Positions 16,186-26,032 are shown, counted from the first letter of the stretch. The stretch is 64,000 nt of DNA from an uncultured Tessaracoccus sp. (GCF_943914565.1 NZ_CALUCN010000014.1:1-64000), one strand, 5' to 3'. Translations and numbers: made by a program. The notes: generated by a model from the letters alone, not told the origin.

Positions 16186-19100
16186 ATGCGATCCACGACC
16201 ACACGCATGGGTGGTGGTGTCCGACGGCTGCTGGCCACCGTCGGCGCCCTGGCCCTGGCCATCGGAGGGAGCGTGGTGGCCACCCAGGAGGCCACCGCCG
16301 CGGACGACGAGCCGATCAGTTCGCCCGGCAAGTGGCTCGGCAGGAAGACCGTCAACGGCTACGTCTTCTTCGACCGCGACGCAGGCAACCGCACGGCCCC
16401 CACCGGCGCCGACGAGGGGCTCGGCGGGGTCAAGGTCTACGCCAAGTGGATCGACTACCCGGGCAAGAAGACCGGCAGTGCCGCGTCGCCGGTGTACACG
16501 ACGGTGACGAACCCCGACGGCTCCTACACGATCTCCCTGCCCGACTACGTCGACTCGCTCGGCGTGACGCACAAGTGGGAGGCCACCACGGGCCAGCAGA
16601 TCCGCGTCTGGGTCGACAACCCCGACCCCTCCCGGTTCCAGCTCTCGTTCGCGGAGGGCGACTCGGTGTTCGGCGGACAGGGCAACCGCTACAACGGCAC
16701 GTGGAACCGCACCGCGGGCATCCAGCTCGTCGAGAACTGGAACTTCGGCTTCCACGAGCGCCCCCAGGACTGGCTGTTCCTCCCCGAGGACCAGCAGACC
16801 AGTGGTCAGCCGGACGCCCAGCTGCACCAGGGCACGGTGAGCGGCTACGTCTTCCACGACCAACGCGGCACGTTCGGTGACCTCCAGGCCGTCCCGCGTC
16901 TGGAGACGGTCTACGGCGACCTCGGCATGGCCGGGGTCACGGTCCGCGCCTCGTACCTGCAGGACGAGGTGGCGCGGCGGCTCGACAAGTGGAAGGCGGC
17001 CAACACCAAGGCCACGCGCGACGAGTTCGTCGCCGCCCAGCGAGCGATCATGGCCGCGTACGAGAAGGAGACCGGCAAGAACGCGATCGCCGAGACCGCC
17101 GTCGCGACGACCGACTCGAAGGGCCTCTACCGCATCAACTTCCGGGGTCTGTGGGGCAACTCCCACTCCGCGAAGGGCATCATGAACGCCGGCACGTGGG
17201 GTGACCTCGCGCCCTCGTCGACGAGCGGCAGCTGGAGCAACGGCAACCTCGCGTCGAAGCACGTGAACATGCGGTACATGTACGTCGCCCCGGTGCTCGC
17301 CAGCGGGCTCGACACGAACATGGACGCCTCGCAGGACGCGGTCTTCGACGACATCACCAACCAGATCGCCTACGTCGGCATCTCCGAGGCCGAGGACCGG
17401 GCCACCGACTTCGACTTCGCGGTGCGCCAGACGAGCCGCGGCTTCGACGTGAAGCCCTACAACGCCACCGACAACCCGGCCGCCCCGGGCGACACCGCCA
17501 CCACCGAGGCCTTCGGCCTGGTCCCCACGGGCGAGTACGTCCTCACGTGGAAGGACAGCGCCGGCAACGTCGTGAAGACCTGCACCGCGAAGACGGACAG
17601 CCAGGGTGTCCTCCCCGCGTGTCCGGTCACGGTCCCCGCGGACCTCGCCGCCGACGAGCTCTACACCGCGACGGTGGCCAGCACGGCCGACCCCGCCACC
17701 GTGATCTTCGCGGACTCCTTCATCGCCCAGGTGAAGCCCGAGTACGCGGCCACCACCGTGCAGGCGGGCAAGACCGCGACGGTGGCCCGGCCCAAGAACA
17801 CCAACGGCACCGCGGTGCCGACGGGCGCCACGTTCGCTGCGCTCTCCGCCGACGAGCTCCAGGCCCTGCCCGACGCCCTGCGCGGCCAGCTGCCGACGGA
17901 CGCCGCGTCGCAGCCGTGGGCGACGGTCAACGCCGACGGCACCATCGCGCTGAAGCCCGGTGCGGATGTCAAGAGCGGCGTCTACAACCTGCCGGTCAAG
18001 GTGACCTACCCCAACGGCACCGTGAAGTACATCTCCGCGCCCGTCACGATCCAGGGCGACGCGGACGGCGACGGCGTGACCGACGACAAGGACCTCTGCG
18101 CGGACACACCGGCGGACGCCACCGTCGACGACGACGGCTGCGTGGTCCCGTCGCTGCCGGAGACGATCGACCCGATCAAGGGCGAGGTCGGACAGGACAT
18201 CACGCCCGTCGACGTCCCCGTGACCAACCCGGACGACCGCACCGTCACGTGCACCGCCACCGGCCTCCCGGCCGGGCTGTCGGTGACGCTCAGTGAGGAC
18301 GGCTCGACGTGCGTGGTCTCCGGCACCCCGACCGAGAGCGTGACGGATCAGCCGGCGACGATCAGCGTCGCCGATCCCGCGGATCCGTCGACGCCGATCG
18401 ATTCGGTGCAGACGACGGTGACGGTGGATCCGGCGCCGGTGAACCCACAGCCGACGCCGCCCACGATCGACGCGATCAAGGACCAGTCCGTCGAGGTCGG
18501 TACGGCCATCGACGAGGTGACCGTGTCCGTCTCGGACCTGCCTGACGGCGGCTCGGTCGAGGTGGAGGGCCTGCCCGACGGCGTCGCGTTCGACGCGGCC
18601 AGCGGCGTGATCTCGGGCACCCCGACGACGCCCGGCACCTACGTGGTTGGTGTCGTGGTCCGTGACGCGGACGGCACGATCGTCACGGATGCCGACGGCA
18701 AGCCGGTGACCGAGTCGTTCACGCTCACGGTGACGGCCAAGCCCGACGCGGACGCCGACGGCGTGCCGGACGCCGACGACCAGTGTGCGAACACCCCGGC
18801 CGATGTCGAGGTCGACGGCAAGGGCTGCGCGGTCGCGCCCTCGCTGCCGGAACAGACCGACCCGATCCGGGGCGAGGCTGGCACGGCGATCACGCCGGTC
18901 AAGATCCCGATCGAGAACCCGGGCAAGGCGACGGATCTCACCTGCTCGGCGACGGGGCTGCCCGCTGGGCTGTCGGTCACGCCCAGTGAGGACGGCACCG
19001 CTTGTGTGATCTCCGGGACGCCCACGGAGCCGGTGACGGACCAGAAGGTGACGATCACCGTGGGCTACACGCCCGTCGACGGCGACAAGACCCCGGCGAC

Positions 19101-22100
19101 GGTCACGACCACCACCACGGCGACGATCGCGCCGGCCCCGGACGCCGACGGCGACGGCGTGCCGGACACTGAGGACCAGTGTGCGAACACTCCCGACGGT
19201 GTGACGGTCGACGCCACGGGCTGCGCCTCGACGCCGACGGCCGGTCCCGTCGCCCCGGTGACCGGCGAGGTCGGGACGCAGATCACGCCCATCGAGGTGC
19301 CCGTGTGGAACCCGGGCAAGGCCACCGACCTCACCTGCTCGGCGACGGGCCTGCCCGCAGGGCTGTCGGTCGCGCCCAGGGAGGACGGCACCGCGTGCGT
19401 GATCTCCGGCACGCCCACGGAGCCGGTGAAGGACCAAGCGGTGACGATCACCGTGGGCTACACGCCCGTCGACGGCGACAAGACCCCGGCCACGGTCACC
19501 ACGGAGACCACCGTGACGATCACGCCGCAGCCCGACGAGGACGGCGACGGCGTGCCGGACGCCCAGGACCAGTGTGCGAACACCCCGAAGGGTGTGAAGC
19601 TCGACGAGCACGGCTGTGCGATCCCGTCGCTGCCGGAGACGATCGACCCGGTCAAGGGTGAAGCGGGTCAGGCGATCACGCCGATCGAGGTCCCGGTGAC
19701 CAACCCTGACGGCAAGCAGCTCGTGTGCACCGCGACCGGGCTGCCGGCCGGGCTGTCGATCACCCTGAGTAAGGACGGCAGCAAGTGCGTGGTCTCCGGC
19801 ACCCCGACCGAGGCCGTGTCGGACCAGCCGGTGACGATCAGCATCGCGGACGCCTCGGATCCGTCGACGCCGATCGATTCGGTGCAGACGACGGTGACGG
19901 TGGATCCGGCACCGGTGAACCCGGAGCCGACGCTGCCGACGATCGGCGCGATCGATGACCACGACGCCCAGGTCGGCAAGCCGATCACGGACATCCAGGT
20001 CTCGGTCAAGGACCTGCCCGAGGGCGGCTCGGTCACGGTCGAGGGCCTGCCGGACGGGCTCACGTTCGACGCAGCCACCGGCGTGATCTCGGGCACCCCG
20101 ACGACGCCCGGCACCTACGTGGTCGGTGTCGTGGTGCTCGACGCGGACGGCACGATCGTCACGGATGCCGACGGCAAGCCGGTGACCGAGTCGTTCACCA
20201 TCGAGGTTGCCGCCGCGCCCGACAATGACGGTGACGGCGTGTCCGACGACAAGGACCAGTGCGCGAACACCCCGGATGGTGCGAAGACCGACGACAAGGG
20301 CTGTGCCGTGCCGCCGTCGGTGCCGGACTCGGTGAAGCCGATCACCGGCGAGGTGGGTACGCCAATCACTGCGGTCGAGGTCCCGGTCGAGAACCCGGGC
20401 AAGGCGACGGATCTCACCTGCTCGGCGACGGGGCTGCCTGCGGGGCTGTCCATCGCCCCCAATGAGGACGGCACCGCTTGTGTGATCTCCGGGACGCCGA
20501 CGGAGCCGGTGACGGACCAGACGGTGACGATCACCGTGGGCTACACGCCCGTCGACGGTGACAAGACCCCTGCCACGGTCACCACCGAGACCACCGCGAC
20601 GATCGACAAGCCGGCTCCCGCCGACGCCGACGGTGACGGTGTGTCCGACGACAAGGACCAGTGTGCGAACACCCCCGACGGTGTGCAGGTGGACGAGCAC
20701 GGCTGTGCGGTCCCGTCGCTGCCGGATTCGGCCGACCCGGTCAAGGGTGAGGTCGGTCAGGCGATCACGCCGATCGAGGTCCCGGTGACCAACCCTGACG
20801 GCAAGCAGCTCGTGTGCACCGCCACGGGGCTGCCGGCCGGGCTGTCGATCACCCTGAGCGAGGACGGCTCGACGTGCGTGATCGCGGGCACACCGTCGCA
20901 GAGCGTCACGGACCAGCCGGTGACGATCAGCATCGCGGACGCCTCGGACCCGTCGACGCCGATCGACTCGGTGAAGACGACGGTGACGGTGGATCCGGCG
21001 CCGGTGAACCCCGAGCCGACGCTGCCGACGATCGGCACGATCGACGACCAGCGCGTCGAGGCGGGGAAGCCGATCACGGACGTCACGGTCTCGGTCAAGG
21101 ACCTGCCCGAGGGCGGTTCGATCAACGTCACCGGTCTGCCGGACGGCGTCACCTTCGACGCGGCCACCGGCGTGATCTCGGGCACCCCGACGACGCCCGG
21201 CACCTACGTGATCGGCGTGGGCGTGCTCGACGCCGACGGCAAGCCCGTGACGGACACGGACGGCAAGCCCGTCGTCGAGTCGTTCACGATCACGGTCAAC
21301 CCCGTGGAGCTGCCGCACTGGGGCGACGCGGAGACCAAGCCGGGTGAGCCCGTCACCATCCCGAACCAGGGCGGCGCGGTGCCCGACGGCACCACCGTCG
21401 AGGTGACCGAGGGGTCCGGCACGGCGACGATCGATGACGAGGGCAACCTCGTCATCACCCCGGGCAAGGACGCCAAGCCCGGCGACACCATCGTCGCGGT
21501 GGTGAAGGGCAAGGACGGCACCGTCATCGACACGGTCACGGTGACGATCGGCAAGCAGGTTGACAAGCCGTCGCAGGCCGACCAGCACACCCCGGGATAC
21601 CCCGACGGGTCCGGCAAGCCCGGCGACACCGTCCGGCTGCCGCAGAACGGGGACACGACGATGCCCGAGGCCACGCGGTACACGTCCGACAACCCGGCCG
21701 TGCAGGTCGATGCCGCGACCGGTGCGGTCGCGGTGTCGATCCCGGCGGACGCCAAGCCCGGCGACACCATCACCGCGGCGATCACGATGACCTACCCCGA
21801 CGGCTCGTCGGAGGTCGTCCCTGTCACGGTCACCGTCGCCGAGCAGCCGAAGGCTCCCAGCTGGGACGACGCCAAGGCCTCGCCCGGGGAGACCACCACC
21901 CTGCCCAACAAGGGCGGCAAGGTCCCTGCGGGCACGACGGTGACCGTCGTCCGGGGCCCGGGCAAGGCCGAACTCCACGACGACGGCGCCATCAGCGTCA
22001 CGCCCGAGAAGGACGCCAAGCCGGGCCAGACGATCGTCATCGAGGTCAAGGGGCGCGACGGCACGCTGCTCGACACCATCACGGTCACGGTCGGTGCAGG

Positions 22101-22254
22101 TAAGCCGGGGTCGGGCTCGACGCCCACGCCGGACCGCCCGAAGCCCGGTCTGCCTGCGACCGGTGTCGACGACTCCGGCGCCGGCGCGCTGGGCACGGCC
22201 GCCGCGCTCGCCGCGCTGGCGACCGCCGGCTGGGTGGCGCGACGTCGCGACTGA
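16186..22254 (+). CDS. large LPXTG-anchored repetitive surface protein
   Basis: The 2,022-residue protein starts with a Sec signal peptide (RR, a hydrophobic core, likely cleavage after ATA near 38). It ends with a sortase signal: LPATG at 1989-1993, a hydrophobic stretch and RRRD. Two SdrD-B-like segments open with VNGYVFFDRDAG (about 53) and VSGYVFHDQRG (about 216). Six repeat modules follow (about 625-1705), each a calcium-binding DxDGDGxxD loop and an Ig-like GLPAGLS...SGTPT domain. Three tail repeats with DAKPGDT motifs precede the anchor. It is probably an adhesin or stalk protein. The ATG follows GAGGAG by five bases. No sortase gene is in the window. Confidence 0.9.
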   Translation: MRSTTTRMGGGVRRLLATVGALALAIGGSVVATQEATAADDEPISSPGKWLGRKTVNGYVFFDRDAGNRTAPTGADEGLGGVKVYAKWIDYPGKKTGSAASPVYTTVTNPDGSYTISLPDYVDSLGVTHKWEATTGQQIRVWVDNPDPSRFQLSFAEGDSVFGGQGNRYNGTWNRTAGIQLVENWNFGFHERPQDWLFLPEDQQTSGQPDAQLHQGTVSGYVFHDQRGTFGDLQAVPRLETVYGDLGMAGVTVRASYLQDEVARRLDKWKAANTKATRDEFVAAQRAIMAAYEKETGKNAIAETAVATTDSKGLYRINFRGLWGNSHSAKGIMNAGTWGDLAPSSTSGSWSNGNLASKHVNMRYMYVAPVLASGLDTNMDASQDAVFDDITNQIAYVGISEAEDRATDFDFAVRQTSRGFDVKPYNATDNPAAPGDTATTEAFGLVPTGEYVLTWKDSAGNVVKTCTAKTDSQGVLPACPVTVPADLAADELYTATVASTADPATVIFADSFIAQVKPEYAATTVQAGKTATVARPKNTNGTAVPTGATFAALSADELQALPDALRGQLPTDAASQPWATVNADGTIALKPGADVKSGVYNLPVKVTYPNGTVKYISAPVTIQGDADGDGVTDDKDLCADTPADATVDDDGCVVPSLPETIDPIKGEVGQDITPVDVPVTNPDDRTVTCTATGLPAGLSVTLSEDGSTCVVSGTPTESVTDQPATISVADPADPSTPIDSVQTTVTVDPAPVNPQPTPPTIDAIKDQSVEVGTAIDEVTVSVSDLPDGGSVEVEGLPDGVAFDAASGVISGTPTTPGTYVVGVVVRDADGTIVTDADGKPVTESFTLTVTAKPDADADGVPDADDQCANTPADVEVDGKGCAVAPSLPEQTDPIRGEAGTAITPVKIPIENPGKATDLTCSATGLPAGLSVTPSEDGTACVISGTPTEPVTDQKVTITVGYTPVDGDKTPATVTTTTTATIAPAPDADGDGVPDTEDQCANTPDGVTVDATGCASTPTAGPVAPVTGEVGTQITPIEVPVWNPGKATDLTCSATGLPAGLSVAPREDGTACVISGTPTEPVKDQAVTITVGYTPVDGDKTPATVTTETTVTITPQPDEDGDGVPDAQDQCANTPKGVKLDEHGCAIPSLPETIDPVKGEAGQAITPIEVPVTNPDGKQLVCTATGLPAGLSITLSKDGSKCVVSGTPTEAVSDQPVTISIADASDPSTPIDSVQTTVTVDPAPVNPEPTLPTIGAIDDHDAQVGKPITDIQVSVKDLPEGGSVTVEGLPDGLTFDAATGVISGTPTTPGTYVVGVVVLDADGTIVTDADGKPVTESFTIEVAAAPDNDGDGVSDDKDQCANTPDGAKTDDKGCAVPPSVPDSVKPITGEVGTPITAVEVPVENPGKATDLTCSATGLPAGLSIAPNEDGTACVISGTPTEPVTDQTVTITVGYTPVDGDKTPATVTTETTATIDKPAPADADGDGVSDDKDQCANTPDGVQVDEHGCAVPSLPDSADPVKGEVGQAITPIEVPVTNPDGKQLVCTATGLPAGLSITLSEDGSTCVIAGTPSQSVTDQPVTISIADASDPSTPIDSVKTTVTVDPAPVNPEPTLPTIGTIDDQRVEAGKPITDVTVSVKDLPEGGSINVTGLPDGVTFDAATGVISGTPTTPGTYVIGVGVLDADGKPVTDTDGKPVVESFTITVNPVELPHWGDAETKPGEPVTIPNQGGAVPDGTTVEVTEGSGTATIDDEGNLVITPGKDAKPGDTIVAVVKGKDGTVIDTVTVTIGKQVDKPSQADQHTPGYPDGSGKPGDTVRLPQNGDTTMPEATRYTSDNPAVQVDAATGAVAVSIPADAKPGDTITAAITMTYPDGSSEVVPVTVTVAEQPKAPSWDDAKASPGETTTLPNKGGKVPAGTTVTVVRGPGKAELHDDGAISVTPEKDAKPGQTIVIEVKGRDGTLLDTITVTVGAGKPGSGSTPTPDRPKPGLPATGVDDSGAGALGTAAALAALATAGWVARRRD
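18058..21303 (+). repeat. six intragenic Ig/calcium-loop modules in A-B-B-A-B-A order
   Basis: Calcium-type DxDGDGV loops begin near 18058, 18751, 19141, 19534, 20221 and 20626. Long modules (about 680 bases; two Ig-like domains, ending DADGKPVTESF or similar) alternate with short ones (about 395 bases; one domain, with VTITVGYTPVDGDKTPATV). The order is long, short, short, long, short, long. Nucleotide identity between modules of one type is high, which indicates recent duplication and a strong chance of copy-number change. Confidence 0.85.
21307..22105 (+). repeat. three C-terminal tail repeats of the surface protein
   Basis: Each unit of about 85 residues has a W or Y near its start, KPGE/SPGE, a PNxGG or similar turn, and a DAKPGDT or DAKPGQT motif, ending in TVTVTIG-like strands. 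They resemble Rib/YPDG-type stalk domains common before LPXTG anchors. Confidence 0.7.
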
Positions 22255-22270
22255 CGCACGCAGCAACGAC

Positions 22271-22305
22271 GGGGGCCCCGCACCGAACCGGATCGCGGGG
22301 CCCCC
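22271..22305. terminator. bidirectional terminator between the surface protein and helicase genes
   Basis: An 11-bp perfect GC stem (GGGGGCCCCGC at 22271-22281 with 22295-22305) has a 13-base loop. It sits between convergent genes, 10 bases before the helicase stop. Confidence 0.75.
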
Positions 22306-22314
22306 GTCCTGTGT

Positions 22315-24840
22315 TCAGTCCTGGCGGGCGAAGCTCAAGGAGTGGATGACGAGCTCGCCGGCCTCGTCGGAGGCGTCGAGGTCGACGCGGGCGTGGACGG
22401 CCCAGTCGTGGTTGCCGTCCGGGTCGTCGACGACCTGCCGCACCAGCCACACCCGGCCGCCGGCCTGCGGCTCGACATCGAAGTACTGCGGGCCGCGGGC
22501 ATCGGCGTCGACCAGGAGGTCGTCGTGCTCGTCCCAGTAGCGCCCGAGCGCATCGTCCCACGCCATGCGCGTCATCGGGCCGCCGGCGTCGAGCACCGCG
22601 AGGGCCTCGACGTCGTCGCGCTCCATGAGCTGGATCCGGCGCCACATCGCGTTGCGCACGAGCACCCGGAACGCGCGCTCGTTGCCGGTCACGGGCCGCG
22701 ACGGCGGGGGCGGCTCGTCGGCGAACGTGACGTCCTCGGCGCCGAGCTCGGTGAGCTGCGCCCACTCGTCGAGCAGCGAGGAGTCCACCAACCGGGTCAT
22801 CTCGCCCAGCCAGGCGATGAGGTCCTCGAGCTCCTCGGTGCGGAAGCCCTCGGGCACGGTCTGCCGCAGCGCCCGGTACGCGTCGGTGAGGTAGCGCAGG
22901 AGGAGGCCCTCGGCTCGCTGGATCTTCAGGTGGGCCACGTACTCCGCGAACGTCATGCCGCGCTCGGCCATGTCCCGCACGATCGACTTCGGCGCGATCG
23001 GGGTCTCCCGCAGCCACGGGTGGCGCTGCCCGTACTCCTCGTGCGCCTGCTCGAGCGGCTCGGCGAGCGGGCGCGGCCAGGTGACCTCCTCGAGGATGGC
23101 CATGCGCTCCGCGTACTCCACCCCGTCGGCCTTCAGCTCCCCGATCAGCTCACCGCGCGCGTGGTGCTCCTGTGCGCGCAGGATCGCCCCCGGGCCCTCG
23201 AGCGTGGCCTCGATGACGCTCACGGTGTCGAGCGCGTAGTCGGGGCCCTCCTCGTCCATCGTCTCCATGTAGGCCAGCGCGAACGCCGACAGCGGCTGGT
23301 TCAGCGCGAAGTCGCGCTGGAGGTCCACGTCGAGCGCGTACCGGCGCCCGCCCGCGGTCGGCTCGGGCAGCCGGGTCACGATCTCCGCGGCGACGAGGGA
23401 GCGGCCGAGCGCGACCGCTCGGCGGAGCAGCCGTCGGCGCGCCGCGCGGTCGGGCGAGACGGAGTCGACGAGCCGCACCACCGTCGCGGCGATGTCCTCG
23501 TCACGCTCGAGGAGGTTCAGCAGGAACGCGTGGGTGATGCGCATCCGGGGGTGCAGCGCCTCGGGCGGTGACTCGATGAGCTTGGTGAACGTCGCCTCGG
23601 TGTAGTTGACGAACCCCTCCGGCGGCTTCTTGCGCCGCACGGAACGCAGCTTCTTCTCGTTGCCCTCGAACTTCTTCAGGATGCGCGCGTTCTCGACCTC
23701 GTGCTCGGGCGCCTGCGCGTACACGTGCCCGATCGTGTCGAAGCCGGCGCGTCCCGCACGGCCGGCGATCTGGTGGAACTCCCGGGCGCGCAGGTGGCGC
23801 GTGCGTCGCCCGTCGAACTTCGTGAGCGACGTGAACAGCACCGAGCGGATCGGGACGTTGATGCCGACGCCCAGGGTGTCGGTGCCGCAGATCACCTGCA
23901 GGAGCCCCTGCTGCGCGAGCTGCTCGACGAGGCGGCGGTACTTCGGCAGCATGCCCGCGTGGTGCACGGCGATGCCGGAGCGCAGCAGCTTGCGCAGCGT
24001 CTGCCCGAACCCGCTGGCGAACCGAAACCCCGCCATTGCCTGCTTGAGCGCTTCGGCGTGCTCCTTCGTCGGCTTCGCGGCGCCGAGGCTCAGCACCGAC
24101 TGCGCCTGTTCGACGGCCTGGGACTGCGTGGAGTGCACGATGTAGACAGGGGCGCGCTGGTCCTCGACGAGCGTGCGGATCGTCTCGTGGACGGGCGTGA
24201 GCACCCACTCGTACGTGAGCGGCACGGGACGCTTGGCGTCGGTGATCTCGGCGACGTCGCGCCCCGTCGTGCGCTCGAGTTGCTCACGCAGCCTGGTGGT
24301 GTCGCCGAGCGTGGCGGACATGATGACGAACTGTGCCTGCGGCAGCTCGACGAGTGGCACCTGCCACGCCCAGCCGCGGTCCGGGTCGGCGATGAAGTGG
24401 AACTCGTCCATCACCACCTGGTCGATGTCGGCCTCGCGGCCCTCGCGCAGGGCGAGGTTGGCGAGGATCTCCGCGGTGCAGGCGATGATGGGCGCCTCGG
24501 GGTTCACCGACGCGTCGCCGGTGACCATCCCCACCTGGTCGGCGCCGAACTGCTCGACGAGCGCGAAGAACTTCTCGCTCACGAGCGCCTTGATGGGGGC
24601 GGTGTAGTAGGTACGGCCCCGGTCGGCGAGCGCGACGAAGTGGGCCGCCGTCGCGATGAGGGACTTGCCTGAGCCGGTGGGGGTGGTGACGATGACGTTG
24701 TCGCCGCTCAGCAGCGCGAGCAGCGCCTCCTCCTGGTGCGGGTAGAGGGTGAGGCCGTCGCGTTCGGCCCATTCGACGAAGGCCTCGTGGAGCTCGTCGG
24801 GCTGGTTGGGGACGTGGTCGAGCAGGTCGGTCAGGGACAT
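22315..24840 (-). CDS. Ski2-like DEAD/DEAH-box RNA helicase with DUF3516 C-terminus
   Basis: The 841-residue superfamily 2 helicase has Walker A TTPTGSGKS ending at residue 60, motif II DEFH at about 145-148, SAT (motif III) in IMSATLGDTTRL, and a helicase C domain with GTDTLGVGINVP and QIAGRAGRAG. The C-terminal 350 residues match the DUF3516 extension seen in actinobacterial homologues. The likely role is RNA unwinding or turnover; the cellular substrate is unknown. No ribosome site precedes the ATG at 24840, so a short or absent leader is possible. It follows the IMPACT gene with a 52-base gap and may share its transcript. Confidence 0.92.
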   Translation of the reverse strand: MSLTDLLDHVPNQPDELHEAFVEWAERDGLTLYPHQEEALLALLSGDNVIVTTPTGSGKSLIATAAHFVALADRGRTYYTAPIKALVSEKFFALVEQFGADQVGMVTGDASVNPEAPIIACTAEILANLALREGREADIDQVVMDEFHFIADPDRGWAWQVPLVELPQAQFVIMSATLGDTTRLREQLERTTGRDVAEITDAKRPVPLTYEWVLTPVHETIRTLVEDQRAPVYIVHSTQSQAVEQAQSVLSLGAAKPTKEHAEALKQAMAGFRFASGFGQTLRKLLRSGIAVHHAGMLPKYRRLVEQLAQQGLLQVICGTDTLGVGINVPIRSVLFTSLTKFDGRRTRHLRAREFHQIAGRAGRAGFDTIGHVYAQAPEHEVENARILKKFEGNEKKLRSVRRKKPPEGFVNYTEATFTKLIESPPEALHPRMRITHAFLLNLLERDEDIAATVVRLVDSVSPDRAARRRLLRRAVALGRSLVAAEIVTRLPEPTAGGRRYALDVDLQRDFALNQPLSAFALAYMETMDEEGPDYALDTVSVIEATLEGPGAILRAQEHHARGELIGELKADGVEYAERMAILEEVTWPRPLAEPLEQAHEEYGQRHPWLRETPIAPKSIVRDMAERGMTFAEYVAHLKIQRAEGLLLRYLTDAYRALRQTVPEGFRTEELEDLIAWLGEMTRLVDSSLLDEWAQLTELGAEDVTFADEPPPPSRPVTGNERAFRVLVRNAMWRRIQLMERDDVEALAVLDAGGPMTRMAWDDALGRYWDEHDDLLVDADARGPQYFDVEPQAGGRVWLVRQVVDDPDGNHDWAVHARVDLDASDEAGELVIHSLSFARQD

Positions 24841-24892
24841 GGTGTCCCCATCGTCCCACGCGCCACCGACACCCGCACCTCGCGACGGGGGC

Positions 24893-25543
24893 TCAGCCCA
24901 CCCAGCGTTCCCCGACGGGGGTCGGGGTCAGGGTGCCCGACGACAGGTGCTGCAGCGCCGCCGCGAACTCGTCGACGGCGGTGTCGTCCACTCCGACGGT
25001 GACGTGCGCCCGGTCAGTCCACGTGACGTCGAGCACGTCGACCGGCGTGCCCGAGGCGAGCTGGAGGGTGCGCAGCTGGTTCTCGACGACGCCGGCCTCG
25101 GCGTAGTCGACGTCCACCCGCAGCAGCTGCAGCAGCCGGACCTCTCGGATGCCGATGGCCTCGACGGCGCCCGCGACCGCGTCGGAGTAGGCGCGCACGA
25201 GGCCGCCGGCGCCCAGCTTCACGCCGCCGAAGTAGCGCGTGACGATCGCCACCACGTCGGTGAGGCCGTTGGCGCGCAGCACGCCGAGCATCGGTACCCC
25301 GGCCGTGCCGGCGGGCTCGCCGTCGTCCGAGCTGCGGGCGGTTCGCCCGTCGTGGCCGAGGACGAACGCCGTGCAGTGGTGGTTCGCGGTCCGGTGTTCC
25401 GCGCGCCGGGCCTCGATGGCGGCGCGCGCCGCGTCCTCGTCGGCGACGCGGCGCAGCCGGGTGAGGAACTGGCTGCGGCGGATCTCGAGCTCGACGTCGA
25501 TGCCCAGGCCGGGGTCGGCGTCGATGGTGCGGTGGCTGGTCAG
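24893..25543 (-). CDS. YigZ/IMPACT family protein (CTG start)
   Basis: The 216-residue protein has the IMPACT core: ANHHCTAF, the signature RSSDDGEPAGTAG, and VTRYFGGVKLGAGGLVRAYSDAV, then a C-terminal ferredoxin-like domain. The family is linked to translation control or RNA binding; the bacterial function is unsettled. Full-length homology begins right at the upstream stop, yet no ATG, GTG or TTG lies in frame there. CTG at 25543 overlaps the peroxiredoxin stop as CTGA and has AGGGAG 8 bases before it, so I take CTG as the start. An internal ATG at 25291 would delete the signature and is rejected. Confidence 0.85.
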   Translation of the reverse strand: MTSHRTIDADPGLGIDVELEIRRSQFLTRLRRVADEDAARAAIEARRAEHRTANHHCTAFVLGHDGRTARSSDDGEPAGTAGVPMLGVLRANGLTDVVAIVTRYFGGVKLGAGGLVRAYSDAVAGAVEAIGIREVRLLQLLRVDVDYAEAGVVENQLRTLQLASGTPVDVLDVTWTDRAHVTVGVDDTAVDEFAAALQHLSSGTLTPTPVGERWVG

Positions 25544-26019
25544 ACGCCCAGCTCCCTGCGCAGTTTGGCGACGTGCCCCGTCGCGCGGACGTTGTACTGC
25601 GCGACGCGGATCGTGCCCGTGCCCTCGTCGTCGACGTCGATCACGAACGTGGAGCGGATCACGCCCTCGATCTCCTTGCCGTAGAGCTTCTTGGTGCCGA
25701 ACGCCGCGTAGGCCTCGATCACCTCGCGCTCCGGGTCGGAGAGCAGCCGGACCGAGAGGACGGACTGCTTCGTGAACCGGGCGAGCTTCTCCACCGGGTC
25801 GGGGGAGCAGCCGAGCACCTCGTAGCCGGCGTCGCGCAGCTCGTCGAGTGCGGCCGAGAAATCGACGGCCTGGGTGGTGCAGCCGGGCGTCATCGCGGAG
25901 GGGTAGAAGTAGAGGATGACCGCCTTGCCGCGGTGATCGGCCAGCGAGACGTCCTGACCGTCCTGGTCAGGCAGCGTGAAGCTGGGGGCGGTGGAACCTT
26001 GCGTCAGTCGAGCAACCAT
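25540..26019 (-). CDS. bcp: peroxiredoxin (BCP / PrxQ type)
   Basis: The 159-residue thioredoxin-fold peroxidase reduces peroxides through the peroxidatic Cys in YPSAMTPGCTTQ. It opens with APSFTLPDQDGQDVSL and has the RSTFVIDVDDEG strand. Many BCPs carry a second Cys five residues after the first; here that place is not Cys, so it probably recycles through another partner or the later Cys in GCSPDP. The start at 26019 is preferred over 26028 because a TACCAT hexamer lies exactly 7 bases upstream. It is coupled to the IMPACT gene by CTGA. Confidence 0.9.
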   Translation of the reverse strand: MVARLTQGSTAPSFTLPDQDGQDVSLADHRGKAVILYFYPSAMTPGCTTQAVDFSAALDELRDAGYEVLGCSPDPVEKLARFTKQSVLSVRLLSDPEREVIEAYAAFGTKKLYGKEIEGVIRSTFVIDVDDEGTGTIRVAQYNVRATGHVAKLRRELGV

Positions 26020-26026
26020 GGCCACC

Positions 26027-26032
26027 ATGGTA
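26027..26032 (-). promoter_or_regulatory. leaderless -10 element of bcp
   Basis: On the minus strand this is TACCAT with 7 bases to the ATG at 26019. It overlaps the alternative ATG at 26028, which argues against that start. Confidence 0.4.

Noticed and set aside
18058..21303. Regular repeats considered as a CRISPR array
   Set aside because: The repeats are hundreds of bases long, stay in one reading frame and encode Ig-like domains; no cas genes are present.
16183..22266. A 2,027-codon open frame on the minus strand opposite the surface protein
   Set aside because: It is a shadow of the GC-rich repeats: Arg/His/Asp-rich with no domain, no ribosome site, and exactly antiparallel to a protein with signal peptide and LPXTG anchor.
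26020..26028. ATG at 26028 as the peroxiredoxin start
   Set aside because: The in-frame ATG at 26019 lies exactly 7 bases after a TACCAT hexamer that overlaps the 26028 codon, and homology begins after 26019.
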